Source: Paracoccus aminophilus JCM 7686
Lineage (GTDB): Bacteria > Pseudomonadota > Alphaproteobacteria > Rhodobacterales > Rhodobacteraceae
Reading direction: 5' to 3'
DNA: 64,000 nucleotides
Assembly (NCBI RefSeq): GCF_000444995.1
Contig: NC_022044.1
Location: 124,001 to 188,000 of the forward strand
How positions within the stretch are numbered: position 1 is the stretch's first letter; each line of letters opens with the position of its first letter. This document shows, piece after piece, positions 1-8,127 of the stretch. Both the position numbers and the translations under genes were made by a program. The notes beneath the pieces are model-generated. The model was not told the DNA's origin, searched no databases, and saw only the letters and a list, made by a program, of their open reading frames with translations.

Positions 1-1297
1 CGAGCGTGTTGTCCCGCTCCCATTGGGTCAGATGCGAGGAATAGGCATTCCATTCCTTGGTCTTCAGCTTGATGAACGCCTCAGAGAAGCTGTCGCCCAT
101 CGCCGCTTTCAGATCTGTATCCGCATCAAAGGCGCGGATTGCGTCAAGCAGGTTCAGCGGCAGCTTCGGCGCATCGGTCACCAGATGGCCTTCGGCATAC
201 ATGTCGATGTCCCAACGCTTGCCCGGATCAGCCTTGCTGCGCAGGCCCGACAGACCGGCGGCAATGATGACGGCTTGCAGGACGTAGGGGTTGACCGCGC
301 CATCGGGCAGACGCAGCTCGAACCGGCCCGGACCCGGAACGCGGACCATATGGGTGCGGTTGTTGCCCGTCCAGGTGACCGAGTTCGGCGCCCAGGTCGC
401 ACCCGACGAGGTGCGCGGTGCGTTGATGCGCTTGTAGCTGTTCACGGTCGGGCAGCAGGGCAGGGCCAAAGCCGAGGCGTGTTTCATAATCCCGCCAAGG
501 AAGTGACGGCCCTGATCCGAGAGGCTCAGCTCTTTGCTGTCATCGGCAAAGGCGTTCTTGCCGTCTTTGGTCCAGACCGAGATATGCGCATGGCAGCCGT
601 TGCCGGTCATGCCCATGAAGGGTTTGGGCATGAAGGTCGCGCGCAGCCCGTGTTTCTCGGCGACGGCGCGGGTCATGAATTTGAAGAAGGAATGCTTGTC
701 GGCGGTCGCCAGAGCGTTGTCGTATTTCCAGTTCATCTCGAACTGGCCATTCGCGTCCTCATGGTCGTTTTGATAGGCGTCCCAGCCGAGTTCGAGCATG
801 TAATCGCTGATTTCGGCGATCACATCGAAGCGGCGCAGGATGGCCTGCTGATCGTAGCAGGGCTTGGCGGCCGTATCGGCCGTGTCGTAGATCCTGTCGC
901 CCTCGGGGGTGAGCAGGAAGAATTCGGGCTCGACACCGGTCTTCACCACAAGGCCCATCGCGGCGGCCTCTTCGGTCAGGCGGGTCAGCATGTTGCGCGG
1001 CGCCTGCTCCAGCGGGCCAGACCCCAGCATCACGCAGTTCGAGGCGACCCAAGCCACCTCTTTTTTCCACGGCAGCTGAATCGCTGTCGAAGCATCGGGC
1101 ATTCCCAGCATGTCCGGATGGGCCGGGGTCAGGTCAAGCCAGGTCGCGAAACCCGCAAAGCCCGCGCCATTTTCCTGCATATCGGCAATGGCTTGGGCGG
1201 GGACGACTTTGGCTCGCTGCGAACCGAACAAGTCGGTGTAGGAGATCATGAAATATTTTACGCCTTTTTCCCGGGCGAACTCGGCTAGATCAGTCAT
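1..1297 (-). CDS. glnT: Glutamine synthetase family protein, GlnT/GmaS type (3' end outside window)
   Basis: ATP-dependent ligase joining an amine to glutamate: ammonia for type III glutamine synthetase (GlnT), or methylamine for the closely related gamma-glutamylmethylamide synthetase (GmaS). The 432 codons present begin MTDLAEFAREKGVKYFM. The glutamine-synthetase catalytic motif GNGCHAHISVW and the downstream NSYKRINAPRTSSGATWAPN block are both readable. The last visible residues are WERDNTL, so only a few C-terminal residues should be missing. The start at 1297 is preceded by a GGGACC Shine-Dalgarno-like stretch. It lies 70 nt downstream of glxD in the same orientation, the usual neighbourhood of glxBCD/mgsABC. 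Sequence alone does not separate the ammonia-using from the methylamine-using enzyme. No N-methylglutamate dehydrogenase genes are visible, but they could lie beyond the left edge. Confidence 0.9.
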   Translation of the reverse strand, partial: MTDLAEFAREKGVKYFMISYTDLFGSQRAKVVPAQAIADMQENGAGFAGFATWLDLTPAHPDMLGMPDASTAIQLPWKKEVAWVASNCVMLGSGPLEQAPRNMLTRLTEEAAAMGLVVKTGVEPEFFLLTPEGDRIYDTADTAAKPCYDQQAILRRFDVIAEISDYMLELGWDAYQNDHEDANGQFEMNWKYDNALATADKHSFFKFMTRAVAEKHGLRATFMPKPFMGMTGNGCHAHISVWTKDGKNAFADDSKELSLSDQGRHFLGGIMKHASALALPCCPTVNSYKRINAPRTSSGATWAPNSVTWTGNNRTHMVRVPGPGRFELRLPDGAVNPYVLQAVIIAAGLSGLRSKADPGKRWDIDMYAEGHLVTDAPKLPLNLLDAIRAFDADTDLKAAMGDSFSEAFIKLKTKEWNAYSSHLTQWERDNTL

Positions 1298-1331
1298 TTG
1301 GGTGGGTCCCTGTTGAATACGGATAGAGCCG

Positions 1332-1354
1332 GGGCGGGGTGCGATGCCCCGCCC
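1332..1354. promoter_or_regulatory. Intercistronic hairpin between glxD and glnT
   Basis: A perfect 8-bp GC stem (GGGCGGGG with CCCCGCCC, 7-nt loop) lies in the 70-nt gap between glxD and glnT. On the minus-strand transcript it is not followed by a T-run, so it is more likely an RNA-processing or stability element, or partial attenuator, than a full terminator. This is inferred from the sequence only. Confidence 0.5.
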
Positions 1355-1367
1355 TTCTATTTCTTGC

Positions 1368-2693
1368 TCAGAAGCCACCCTGACCAGGGATCCAGCTCGT
1401 TCCTGCCAGCGGGACGCCAGCCATGGCAGCCGCTTCGAGGGTCAGTGAGCACAGGTCTTCCGGCTCGAGGTTATGGACGTGGCTTTTGCCGCAGGCCCGA
1501 GCAATCGTCTGGCACTCGAGCGTCATCACCGCGAGGAAGTTGCGCAGTTTGCGCGCCGCTTCGACCGGATCAAGGCGCTTCATCAGCTCGGGGTTCTGCG
1601 TGGTGATGCCCGCAGGGTCCTTGCCTTCGTGCCAATCGTCATAGGAATCTGCGGTCACGCCGAGCGCGTCATATTCGGCGGCCCATTTCGGATCGTTTTC
1701 GCCCAGAGCGATCAGCGCGGCCGTGCCGATGGCAACAGCATCCGCACCCAGCGCGAGCGCTTTGGCGACATCGGCGCCCGAACGGATCCCGCCCGAGACG
1801 ACCAGCTGCACCTTGCGGTGCATGCCCAGATCCTGCAGCGCCTTCACGGCGGGGCGGATACAGGCCAGCGTCGGCTGACCGACGTTTTCGATGAAGACGT
1901 CCTGCGTTGCGGCGGTGCCGCCCTGCATCCCGTCAAGCACGACGACATCGGCCCCGGCCTTCACCGCAAGCGCGGTGTCGTAATAGGGACGTGCGCCGCC
2001 GATCTTGATATAGATCGGTTTTTCCCAATTGGTGATCTCGCGGATCTCGAGGATCTTGATCTCCAGATCATCGGGGCCGGTCCAGTCGGGGTGACGGCAA
2101 GCTGAACGCTGGTCGATGCCGATCGGCAGGTTGCGCATCTTGGCAACGCGCTCGGTGATCTTCTGGCCCAGAAGCATGCCGCCGCCGCCGGGTTTCGCGC
2201 CCTGACCGACCACGATTTCGATCGCATCAGCGCGACGCAGATCGTCCGGGTTCATGCCGTAACGCGAGGGAAGATACTGATAAACCAGCTTTTCCGAATG
2301 GCCGCGTTCCTCGTTGGTCATGCCGCCGTCGCCGGTGGTGGTCGAGGTCCCCGCCATGGTCGCCCCGCGACCCAGAGCCTCTTTCGCCGGGCCCGACAGT
2401 GCGCCGAAGCTCATGCCCGCAATGGTGATCGGGATCTTCAGCTCGATCGGCTTTTTCGCGAAACGCGTTCCCAAAGTGACCGAGGTGTCGCATTTCTCGC
2501 GGTAGCCTTCGAGCGGATAGCGGCTGATCGAGGCGCCGAGAAACAGCAGGTCGTCGAAATGCGGAACCCGGCGTTTCGCGCCGCCGCCGCGGATGTCGTA
2601 GATGCCGGTATCGGCAGCACGACGGATTTCCGCGTTGATTTCAGGGCTATAGGTCCAACTGTTGCGGGGCAGAGTTTGCGGGGTCTTTTCCAT
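1368..2693 (-). CDS. glxD: GlxD: FMN-binding glutamate-synthase-type domain protein
   Basis: Corresponds to the FMN/Fe-S synthase domain of glutamate synthase as a separate polypeptide, and to the third subunit of N-methylglutamate synthase (MgsC) in methylamine users. The 441 residues carry the flavin-barrel signatures GGGGMLLGQKI and VVSGGIRSGADVAKALALGA. A C-terminal cysteine group (ECQTIARACG, then DLCSL) could ligate an Fe-S cluster. The start MEKTPQTLPR at 2693 is chosen because GAGGGA lies 5 nt upstream. An alternative ATG at 2705 overlaps the glxC stop by one base and adds four residues. It is part of the minus-strand order glxB, glxC, glxD, glnT. The split glutamate-synthase architecture is certain; the physiological amine acceptor is not. 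Confidence 0.9.
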   Translation of the reverse strand: MEKTPQTLPRNSWTYSPEINAEIRRAADTGIYDIRGGGAKRRVPHFDDLLFLGASISRYPLEGYREKCDTSVTLGTRFAKKPIELKIPITIAGMSFGALSGPAKEALGRGATMAGTSTTTGDGGMTNEERGHSEKLVYQYLPSRYGMNPDDLRRADAIEIVVGQGAKPGGGGMLLGQKITERVAKMRNLPIGIDQRSACRHPDWTGPDDLEIKILEIREITNWEKPIYIKIGGARPYYDTALAVKAGADVVVLDGMQGGTAATQDVFIENVGQPTLACIRPAVKALQDLGMHRKVQLVVSGGIRSGADVAKALALGADAVAIGTAALIALGENDPKWAAEYDALGVTADSYDDWHEGKDPAGITTQNPELMKRLDPVEAARKLRNFLAVMTLECQTIARACGKSHVHNLEPEDLCSLTLEAAAMAGVPLAGTSWIPGQGGF

Positions 2694-2704
2694 GATGTCC
2701 CTCA

Positions 2705-3388
2705 TCAGTAGGCGCCAGCGTGATCGACGTGGAAGTTGTAAAGTTTGCGGGCCGAGCCGTAGCGTTTGAACTCTTCCGGTTTTGCATCGGCGCCCGCACG
2801 TTCGAGCAGGTCTTTCAGGATCTCGATATGTTCGGGGCGCATCTCTTTTTCGATGCAGTCCGAGCCGAGCGATTTGACATTGCCGCGCACGAAGAGACGC
2901 GCCTCGTAAAGCGAGTCACCAAGCGCATCGCCCGCATCGCCCAGCACAACCAGATTGCCCGATTGCGCCATGAAGGCGGACATGTGGCCGATATTGCCGT
3001 GAACGACGATATTGATGCCCTTCATCGAGATGCCGCAACGCGACGAGGCATTGCCCTTGATCACAAGCAGGCCGCCCTGACCGGTGGCGCCCGCATATTG
3101 GCTGGCGTCGCCGTCGATGATGACCGTGCCCGACATCATGTTCTCGGCCACGCCCGGCCCGGCCGAGCCCGTGACTTTCACCGTCGCCTGCTGGTTCATC
3201 CCGGCGCAGTAATAGCCGGTCGATCCTTTGACAGTGACTTCGATCGGCGCGTCCAGCCCCACGGCAATCGCATGCGCGCCCTTGGGATTGGTGATGACCC
3301 ATTCGGTCTGGTTGGTGTTTTCCGATTGGGCTTGCAGGGACGAATTGAGTTCGCGCAAGGGGGTGGTGGAAAGGTCGATCGTCTGCAT
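2705..3388 (-). CDS. glxC: GlxC: GXGXG-repeat glutamate synthase domain protein
   Basis: A 227-residue stand-alone equivalent of the glutamate synthase GXGXG beta-helix domain (GltB C-terminal domain; MgsB in methylamine utilisers), a structural subunit holding amidotransferase and synthase parts together. The repeating G-x-x-G rungs are visible, for example SGTVIIDGDASQYAGATGQG followed by LLVIKGNASSRCG and IVVHGNIGHMSAF. The start MQTIDLSTTP at 3388 lies 1 nt after the glxB stop (TGATATG), which implies translational coupling. An in-frame upstream extension exists, but it would run through glxB and lacks domain similarity. Confidence 0.9.
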   Translation of the reverse strand: MQTIDLSTTPLRELNSSLQAQSENTNQTEWVITNPKGAHAIAVGLDAPIEVTVKGSTGYYCAGMNQQATVKVTGSAGPGVAENMMSGTVIIDGDASQYAGATGQGGLLVIKGNASSRCGISMKGINIVVHGNIGHMSAFMAQSGNLVVLGDAGDALGDSLYEARLFVRGNVKSLGSDCIEKEMRPEHIEILKDLLERAGADAKPEEFKRYGSARKLYNFHVDHAGAY

Positions 3389-3389
3389 A

Positions 3390-4277
3390 TCAGCGTTCCC
3401 AGAAATAGACGGTGGCGGGCTCGGGTTCCCAGACACGGGCGGTTTCGATGCCCGGCAGGTTGGCCAGGGCGCGGTATTCGCTGCCGAAGGCCACATAATC
3501 GTCGGTCTCCGCCATGACGGCGGGTTTGCAGGCGATCGGGTCGCGCACGACGCCGAAGCCGTTCTTGGTGCCGACGACGAAGGTGAAGAAACCGTCGAGA
3601 TCGTCGAGCGTGCCTTCCAGCGCCTCACCGAGATTGGCCCCTTCGGCCAGACGCGACGAGATATAGCAGGCCGCGACCTCGGTATCGTTCTGGGTCTTCG
3701 GCGCGAAACCTTTCTCGGTCAGGATCCGGCGCATCTGGTTGTGGTTCGACAGCGAGCCATTGTGCACGAGGCACTGGTCATCGCCGGTCGAGAACGGGTG
3801 TGCGCCAAGCGTCGTCACCGCGCTTTCAGTCGCCATCCGGGTGTGGCCGATGCCGTGGCTGCCGCCCATTTCGCGCACATGGAAGCGTGCGGCGACATCC
3901 TTGGGAAGCCCGATCTCCTTGAAGATCTCCATGGAATGACCCGCACCCATGACCCGAACGCCTTTTTCGTTCAGATAGGCGCGCGCCTCTGCTTCGGTCC
4001 CTTCGGGCAGGGTCAACACCGCATGGGTGTCAACGACCCGCATCGAAACCGGCCCGCCAAGCGCGTCGGACAGAGCTTTGTCCAGACCGCGGAAGGTTTC
4101 ATCGGGGGTATCCGACTGCACAGTGACTTTCAGTTTGCTGCTGTCATCGCCGTAGATTGCGATCCCGGCGCTGTCCGGGCCGCGATCCGTCATGGTGATC
4201 AGCATATCTGTAAGCAGGTCACCAAGCTTGGGGCGAAGGTCCTCGTTCTTCAGGAACAGGCCAACGATGCCGCACAT
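3390..4277 (-). CDS. glxB: GlxB: class II glutamine amidotransferase subunit
   Basis: A glutaminase-type (Ntn-hydrolase) domain, equivalent to the N-terminal part of glutamate synthase or MgsA. The protein starts MCGIVGLF, so Cys2 becomes the N-terminal nucleophile after methionine removal. The motifs VHNGSLSNHNQMRR and NDTEVAACYIS match the substrate-binding parts of class II amidotransferases. It is 295 residues long and first in the minus-strand operon. GGAGATAAGAG immediately before the ATG is a good ribosome-binding site. In Glx/Mgs complexes this subunit handles the glutamine/glutamyl donor side. It could belong to methylamine metabolism or to general nitrogen assimilation. Confidence 0.9.
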   Translation of the reverse strand: MCGIVGLFLKNEDLRPKLGDLLTDMLITMTDRGPDSAGIAIYGDDSSKLKVTVQSDTPDETFRGLDKALSDALGGPVSMRVVDTHAVLTLPEGTEAEARAYLNEKGVRVMGAGHSMEIFKEIGLPKDVAARFHVREMGGSHGIGHTRMATESAVTTLGAHPFSTGDDQCLVHNGSLSNHNQMRRILTEKGFAPKTQNDTEVAACYISSRLAEGANLGEALEGTLDDLDGFFTFVVGTKNGFGVVRDPIACKPAVMAETDDYVAFGSEYRALANLPGIETARVWEPEPATVYFWER

Positions 4278-4914
4278 CTCTTATCTCCATTCTGATTTAT
4301 GGAAGCCTCTTCCTAAATTTAGTCACAGGAACCCTATTTGCTTCAAGAGAAACTTTCGCTGGAGGAGAACAATTTTCTTGTGAGGAACTTCCAGCGGAAA
4401 AAGTGAGCAAAATCAGCCAGAGTTGGAACGGCGAGTCTGGGTCCCAACTCGAGACTAGCAATCAAAGACGCAAAAGTATCGCCTGATCGTCGCATCCAGA
4501 CGACATCTTCATCCGCGCGCCGTCGCCGGATTTGAGTCGCTGCATTGCAGCAGAATCAGCTAACATTTGATGACCGGGTGGTTCAGATCTCGGCGCGTCG
4601 CGCTTGCGGCAGATCCCCGCCGCCCCTTGCGCAGCGGCCCGGCATCGCCGCGCGGACAATCGGGGTCACCTACCTGCTTTTGCACGAAAAGCACGCGACG
4701 CCGCACCCCCCTACGGGACGGTCTGACGCCCCCCTGTTCCACCCGTCTTTTTGTGCAGGTATCGGCCGAAAGTCCCAGCCCCTGACCGAAAATTTGTTGA
4801 CAGGCCGAAAAAACGCAATTTATTTTCAAGAAACTAAATTCTCCAATAAGAAAGCATCATCTGCTCGGTACGCGCCCTCTTCGATGGAAGAAGGGTGCCC
4901 AGGGAGGAGTTTCA
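4278..4914. other. 637-nt divergent intergenic region between glx and permease operons
   Basis: No convincing gene is seen; the reading frames here lack start context and family resemblance. The region is distinctly more AT-rich than its surroundings and must hold the promoters of both divergent operons. Visible elements are an inverted repeat CGCTGGA/TCCAGCG (4357-4363 and 4390-4396, 26-nt spacer) about 80-120 nt upstream of glxB, a plausible operator, and a strong sigma70-like promoter at 4797-4826 facing the plus-strand operon. Confidence 0.6.
4797..4826 (+). promoter_or_regulatory. Sigma70-like promoter of the small-membrane-protein/permease operon
   Basis: TTGACA at 4797-4802, an 18-nt spacer, then TATTTT at 4821-4826. 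This is close to consensus and lies in an A/T-rich patch about 90 nt upstream of the first gene, whose ATG at 4915 is preceded by GGGAGGAG. Assigned from the sequence only. Confidence 0.65.
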
Positions 4915-5214
4915 ATGTCGGATCTGGATAGTCGGATCGGGGCAATGCATCGCCGTGACATGGCGGTTGCATGGGCCTTCGTTCTGGGACTTTGGTTTTC
5001 TATCATCTTCGTCGCTTGGGGGACTTGGTCGATTGCGCCAAACCCGCTCGCGCGCACGCTTCTGCTGATCGCGGGCGGCGTGGTTTTGCTGTTCAACACC
5101 GCCGCGATCGTGGCGATGCTGCGCCATTACCGCGAAGATCGCGACTTCATGTATGGCCTTGATATCAAGTTCCTGGACGCCAAACGCGCCCTGAAACGCG
5201 GAGGCCCGCAATGA
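4915..5214 (+). CDS. Small two-helix membrane protein, first gene of permease operon
   Basis: 99 residues, not recognised. Two predicted membrane helices (about residues 19-37 and 46-66) are followed by a basic, charged C-terminal tail. The strong Shine-Dalgarno sequence GGGAGGAG lies about 6 nt before the ATG. Its stop overlaps the next start by 4 nt (ATGA). It is the first of three consecutive small membrane proteins that lead into an APC-family permease, so an accessory or subunit role for that transporter is the simplest inference. Confidence 0.8.
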   Translation: MSDLDSRIGAMHRRDMAVAWAFVLGLWFSIIFVAWGTWSIAPNPLARTLLLIAGGVVLLFNTAAIVAMLRHYREDRDFMYGLDIKFLDAKRALKRGGPQ

Positions 5215-5588
5215 CCCATTATAAAGCTCCCGTTCAGGGAAAGATCGGACAGATCATCGACGTGATCGTGCTTCTGGTCCTGGCAATCGGCGCGCTTTAC
5301 CTGCCCTTGCTGCTTGGCCTTGCCGGCTCGGACAAGGTGCCCCATCCGATCGAGAACCCAACCTGGGAAAGCCTGGGCCAGAACCCGGTCATGGTCGAGC
5401 AATGGGCCAAGCTGGGCTTCACCGATCCCGCCGCCGCCAACAGCCTGATCACCGCGCGCTATGACTATAGCTTCTCGTGGATCGCGCTTCTGGTCATGGT
5501 CGTCGTCATTGTCGGCTATTACGCGATTTTGCTGCGCTTCTCGGAAAAGGAATACCGCGAAGTCATCGCTGAAAAGTTCGGGGAGTAG
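5211..5588 (+). CDS. Small membrane protein, second gene of permease operon
   Basis: 125 residues, not recognised. One hydrophobic helix near the N-terminus (about 14-36) and a second near the C-terminus (about 85-107) flank a roughly 45-residue hydrophilic loop rich in Pro and Trp, followed by a charged tail. It overlaps the upstream gene by 4 nt and is followed after 6 nt by the next small gene. The topology (N-terminal helix, external loop, C-terminal helix) resembles small accessory subunits of transport or respiratory complexes, but no family motif is recognised. Confidence 0.8.
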   Translation: MTHYKAPVQGKIGQIIDVIVLLVLAIGALYLPLLLGLAGSDKVPHPIENPTWESLGQNPVMVEQWAKLGFTDPAAANSLITARYDYSFSWIALLVMVVVIVGYYAILLRFSEKEYREVIAEKFGE

Positions 5589-5594
5589 GCCCTT

Positions 5595-5765
5595 ATGGAT
5601 CTCTGGAACTATCTGGAAATTCTCGCCTGGATTGCCTCGGCAATCTTCGGCTTCTTCATCGTCATCGACTGGATCAAGACCGACAGCACCTATAGCGAAG
5701 AGATGCTAACCTCTTCGCGCGAAGGTGAGCTTGAGGCCCTGACCGAAGAACAGAGCCGGAGCTGA
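5595..5765 (+). CDS. 56-residue single-helix membrane protein, third gene of permease operon
   Basis: A very short gene starting MDLWNYLEILAWIASAIFG, with one membrane helix (about residues 6-26) and an acidic C-terminal tail containing several Glu. It sits 6 nt after the preceding stop and 1 nt before the permease ATG, so it fits the operon exactly, and its frame is open throughout. Real by context; function unknown, probably a small transporter-associated subunit. Confidence 0.7.
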   Translation: MDLWNYLEILAWIASAIFGFFIVIDWIKTDSTYSEEMLTSSREGELEALTEEQSRS

Positions 5766-5766
5766 C

Positions 5767-7161
5767 ATGTCCCATACAGATAAGATCGAGCAGGTCGGCC
5801 TCGCGCGTGTCCTTGGCCCTGCCCATGTCTGGGCTCTGGGCGTGGGCATCGTTCTGGTTGGCGAATATATGGGCTGGAACTTCGCGGTCGGGAAGGGCGG
5901 CGCCTATGCCGCTTTGCTCGCCTGCTGGTTCGCGGGCATCCTTTACACCTGCGTGGCGATGATCGATTCCGAGGTCACCTCGACGGTGGCGGCGGCGGGC
6001 GGTCAATATACCCAAGCCAAACATATCGTCGGGCCGCTGATGGCCTTCAACGTCGGGCTTTACCTCGTCTTCGCCTATACGATGCTCGAAGCCGCCAATG
6101 CGATCACCGTCGGCTTTCTCGTCGATACGGTGGCGACGATCAGCGGGCATCAGGGCGGGATCGACCAGAGGCCGTTCATCATTCTCGCGATCATGTTCCT
6201 CGCTTGGCTGAACTATCGCGGGGTTCTGGCGACGCTGACCTTCAACCTCGTCATCACCGCGATCGCCTTCACCGCGATTATCGTGCTGTTCCTGAGCACC
6301 TCGGGCATTCTCGGCACCGGCGCGCTGCGCCATGCGGATCTGCTCTCGGGGCAGGCGTCATTGCCCTATGGCTGGCTTGGCGTGCTGGCGGCGATGCATT
6401 TCGGCCTGTGGTTCTTCCTTGGCATCGAGGGCACGACCCAAGCCGCCGAAGAGGTTCGCAGCCCCGCCCGCGCCCTTCCTTTCGGCACGCTCGCCGGGGT
6501 GATGACGCTGGCGATTGCCGCGACGCTCAGCTGGTATGTCTGTGCCGGTCTGATGCCGTGGGAATATCTTGGTCAATCGGGCGTGCCGCTGTTCGATGCG
6601 GGCCGCTTGTCGGGCTCGACCACGCTCATGGTCTTCCTGGGGATCGGCACGCTTTTCGCGACGCTGGCTTCGGCCAATGGCTGCATCAATGACGCGAGCC
6701 GCGCCTGGTTCGCCATGGGCCGCGACCGCTATCTGCCGGGCTGGTTCGGCGCGGTTCACCCGAAATACCACACGCCCTACCGCGCGATCATCTTCCTTGT
6801 GCCGATCGCGCTGATCTTTGCGCTTGGCGCGCCGCTCGATCAGGTCGTGACCTTCTCGATCCTGTCGGGACTGCTGGAATATACGTTCATGCCGCTGAAC
6901 ATCATCTTGTTCCGCCGCAAATGGCCGCTGCATTCGATCAAGCGCGGCTATGAACATCCGTTCCATCCGGTGCCGGCCTATGTGCTCTTGGGCCTGTGCG
7001 GCATCACCTATTTCGCGGTGTTCCTCGGCTATGGCACCCAGCTTGTCGCGATGATCGTCTTCTACATCGTCGTCTCGCTGTGGTTCCACTTCTGGCGCTA
7101 CCGCTTCGTGAACCGGGGCGCGCAGTTCACCATGCCCTGGCCGAAACCGCAGGGCTACTGA
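5767..7161 (+). CDS. APC-superfamily amino acid/amine permease
   Basis: Cytoplasmic-membrane transporter of 464 residues with about 12 hydrophobic helices and APC features: an N-terminal glycine-rich first helix (GVGIVLVGEYMGWNFAVG) and a conserved helix-6 region (HFGLWFFLGIEGTTQAAEEV). The overall look is closest to ethanolamine/amino-acid permeases. The start is 1 nt after the stop of the upstream 56-residue gene. Because the divergent operon encodes a GlnT/GmaS and Glx enzyme set, a small amine or amino acid entering that pathway is the likely substrate; this is inference. The three small membrane proteins before it and two after it are unusual for an APC permease, which normally works alone. 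Confidence 0.85.
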   Translation: MSHTDKIEQVGLARVLGPAHVWALGVGIVLVGEYMGWNFAVGKGGAYAALLACWFAGILYTCVAMIDSEVTSTVAAAGGQYTQAKHIVGPLMAFNVGLYLVFAYTMLEAANAITVGFLVDTVATISGHQGGIDQRPFIILAIMFLAWLNYRGVLATLTFNLVITAIAFTAIIVLFLSTSGILGTGALRHADLLSGQASLPYGWLGVLAAMHFGLWFFLGIEGTTQAAEEVRSPARALPFGTLAGVMTLAIAATLSWYVCAGLMPWEYLGQSGVPLFDAGRLSGSTTLMVFLGIGTLFATLASANGCINDASRAWFAMGRDRYLPGWFGAVHPKYHTPYRAIIFLVPIALIFALGAPLDQVVTFSILSGLLEYTFMPLNIILFRRKWPLHSIKRGYEHPFHPVPAYVLLGLCGITYFAVFLGYGTQLVAMIVFYIVVSLWFHFWRYRFVNRGAQFTMPWPKPQGY

Positions 7162-7162
7162 G

Positions 7163-7816
7163 ATGCTATGGCTTGCCATAGCTTTGGGCGGGGGGCTGGT
7201 CTGGCTGGCCCTTCGCCTGCAACGCGAAGACAAGGCGCGCCGCGTGGCCCGCAAAAGCTGGCTCGACCGGATCGCCTTGGACAATGACCGCCGCATCGTC
7301 GCCGCATCGGGTTTTCCCCGGGCGAGCGGCGAGCGCGAGGGGGTCACCGTCGATCTGCAAGCGGTGCCCGACATGCTGAGCTATCGCAAGTTGCCCGCGC
7401 TTTGGCTGCTTGTGACGCTGCCCGAAAGCCTGCCCCTGCGCCAAAGGCTCAATCTGATGATCCGCCCCAGCGGCACCGAGGCGTTTTCGCATTTCGGCGA
7501 ACTGCCCCATCAGACGCACCTGCCGGACAGCTTTCCGCCCCATGCCGCGCTGCGCAGCGAAGAGCCGCTCGACCCGGATGAGGCCGCGCTTCTGGCCCGC
7601 CATCTCGCGCTTTTCGCCGATCCGCGCGTGAAAGAGCTGGTGGTCTCGCCCAAGGGGCTGCGCATCACCTGGCTTGCCGAAGAGGCCAATCGCGGCCGCT
7701 ATCTGCTGTTTCGCGATGCCGAAATCGGGCGCGAGGCGCTTGATCCGGCATCCCTCGATCCCTTGCTCACCCATCTTCACGCGCTGCGCCGCGATATTCT
7801 GGAGGCCGCCGCATGA
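7163..7816 (+). CDS. Membrane-anchored hypothetical protein
   Basis: 217 residues, not recognised. One N-terminal hydrophobic segment (about residues 2-17, LWLAIALGGGLVWLAL) followed by a basic stretch suggests a cytoplasmic soluble domain anchored by one helix. The rest is a hydrophilic alpha/beta-looking domain without a recognised catalytic motif. It starts 1 nt after the permease stop and overlaps the next gene by 4 nt, so it belongs to the same operon. A regulatory or assembly role for the permease is possible but unproven. Confidence 0.75.
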   Translation: MLWLAIALGGGLVWLALRLQREDKARRVARKSWLDRIALDNDRRIVAASGFPRASGEREGVTVDLQAVPDMLSYRKLPALWLLVTLPESLPLRQRLNLMIRPSGTEAFSHFGELPHQTHLPDSFPPHAALRSEEPLDPDEAALLARHLALFADPRVKELVVSPKGLRITWLAEEANRGRYLLFRDAEIGREALDPASLDPLLTHLHALRRDILEAAA

Positions 7817-8091
7817 AAACGCCGCCGAACCCCTATCTGGTGCTGGCCGCCTCGATTGTGCTGCCCGGCTCGGGACAGGTCTTAAACCGAGAGCCCGTGC
7901 GCGGGCTGATCTTTCTCTTCTTCCTGTGCCTGCTCGGCGGCTTCACCCTGATGACCGCCGCGCCGGATGTCTCCTTCATCGGCAAATTCGCCGGCGGCTT
8001 CTTCGTCTGGGCCATGGCGATTTTCGACGCCTATAAGCGCGCCCGCATCCGCTATGAAAAATGGCAATGGGCGGCGCGCCACGCCGCCTGA
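7813..8091 (+). CDS. Small membrane protein, last gene of permease operon
   Basis: 92 residues with two hydrophobic segments (about 7-45 and 52-72) and a motif LPGSGQVLNREPVRG. Together with a C-terminal DAYKRAR this is reminiscent of small TM2-like or DUF membrane proteins. It overlaps the preceding gene by 4 nt and ends the plus-strand operon, 36 nt before the convergent pseudoazurin gene. No function can be assigned. Confidence 0.75.
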   Translation: MKTPPNPYLVLAASIVLPGSGQVLNREPVRGLIFLFFLCLLGGFTLMTAAPDVSFIGKFAGGFFVWAMAIFDAYKRARIRYEKWQWAARHAA

Positions 8092-8127
8092 CGCCTGCTC
8101 CTGATCCCGGGCGCGAATGCCGGGCGC

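Noticed and set aside
4462..4931. Possible small genes in the glx-permease intergenic region
   Set aside because: No start context or recognisable protein features; the region is AT-rich and carries promoter elements.
8092..8127. Terminator between the converging permease operon and pseudoazurin
   Set aside because: Only a weak GC hairpin (CCCGGG/GCCGGG) without a T-tract is visible.
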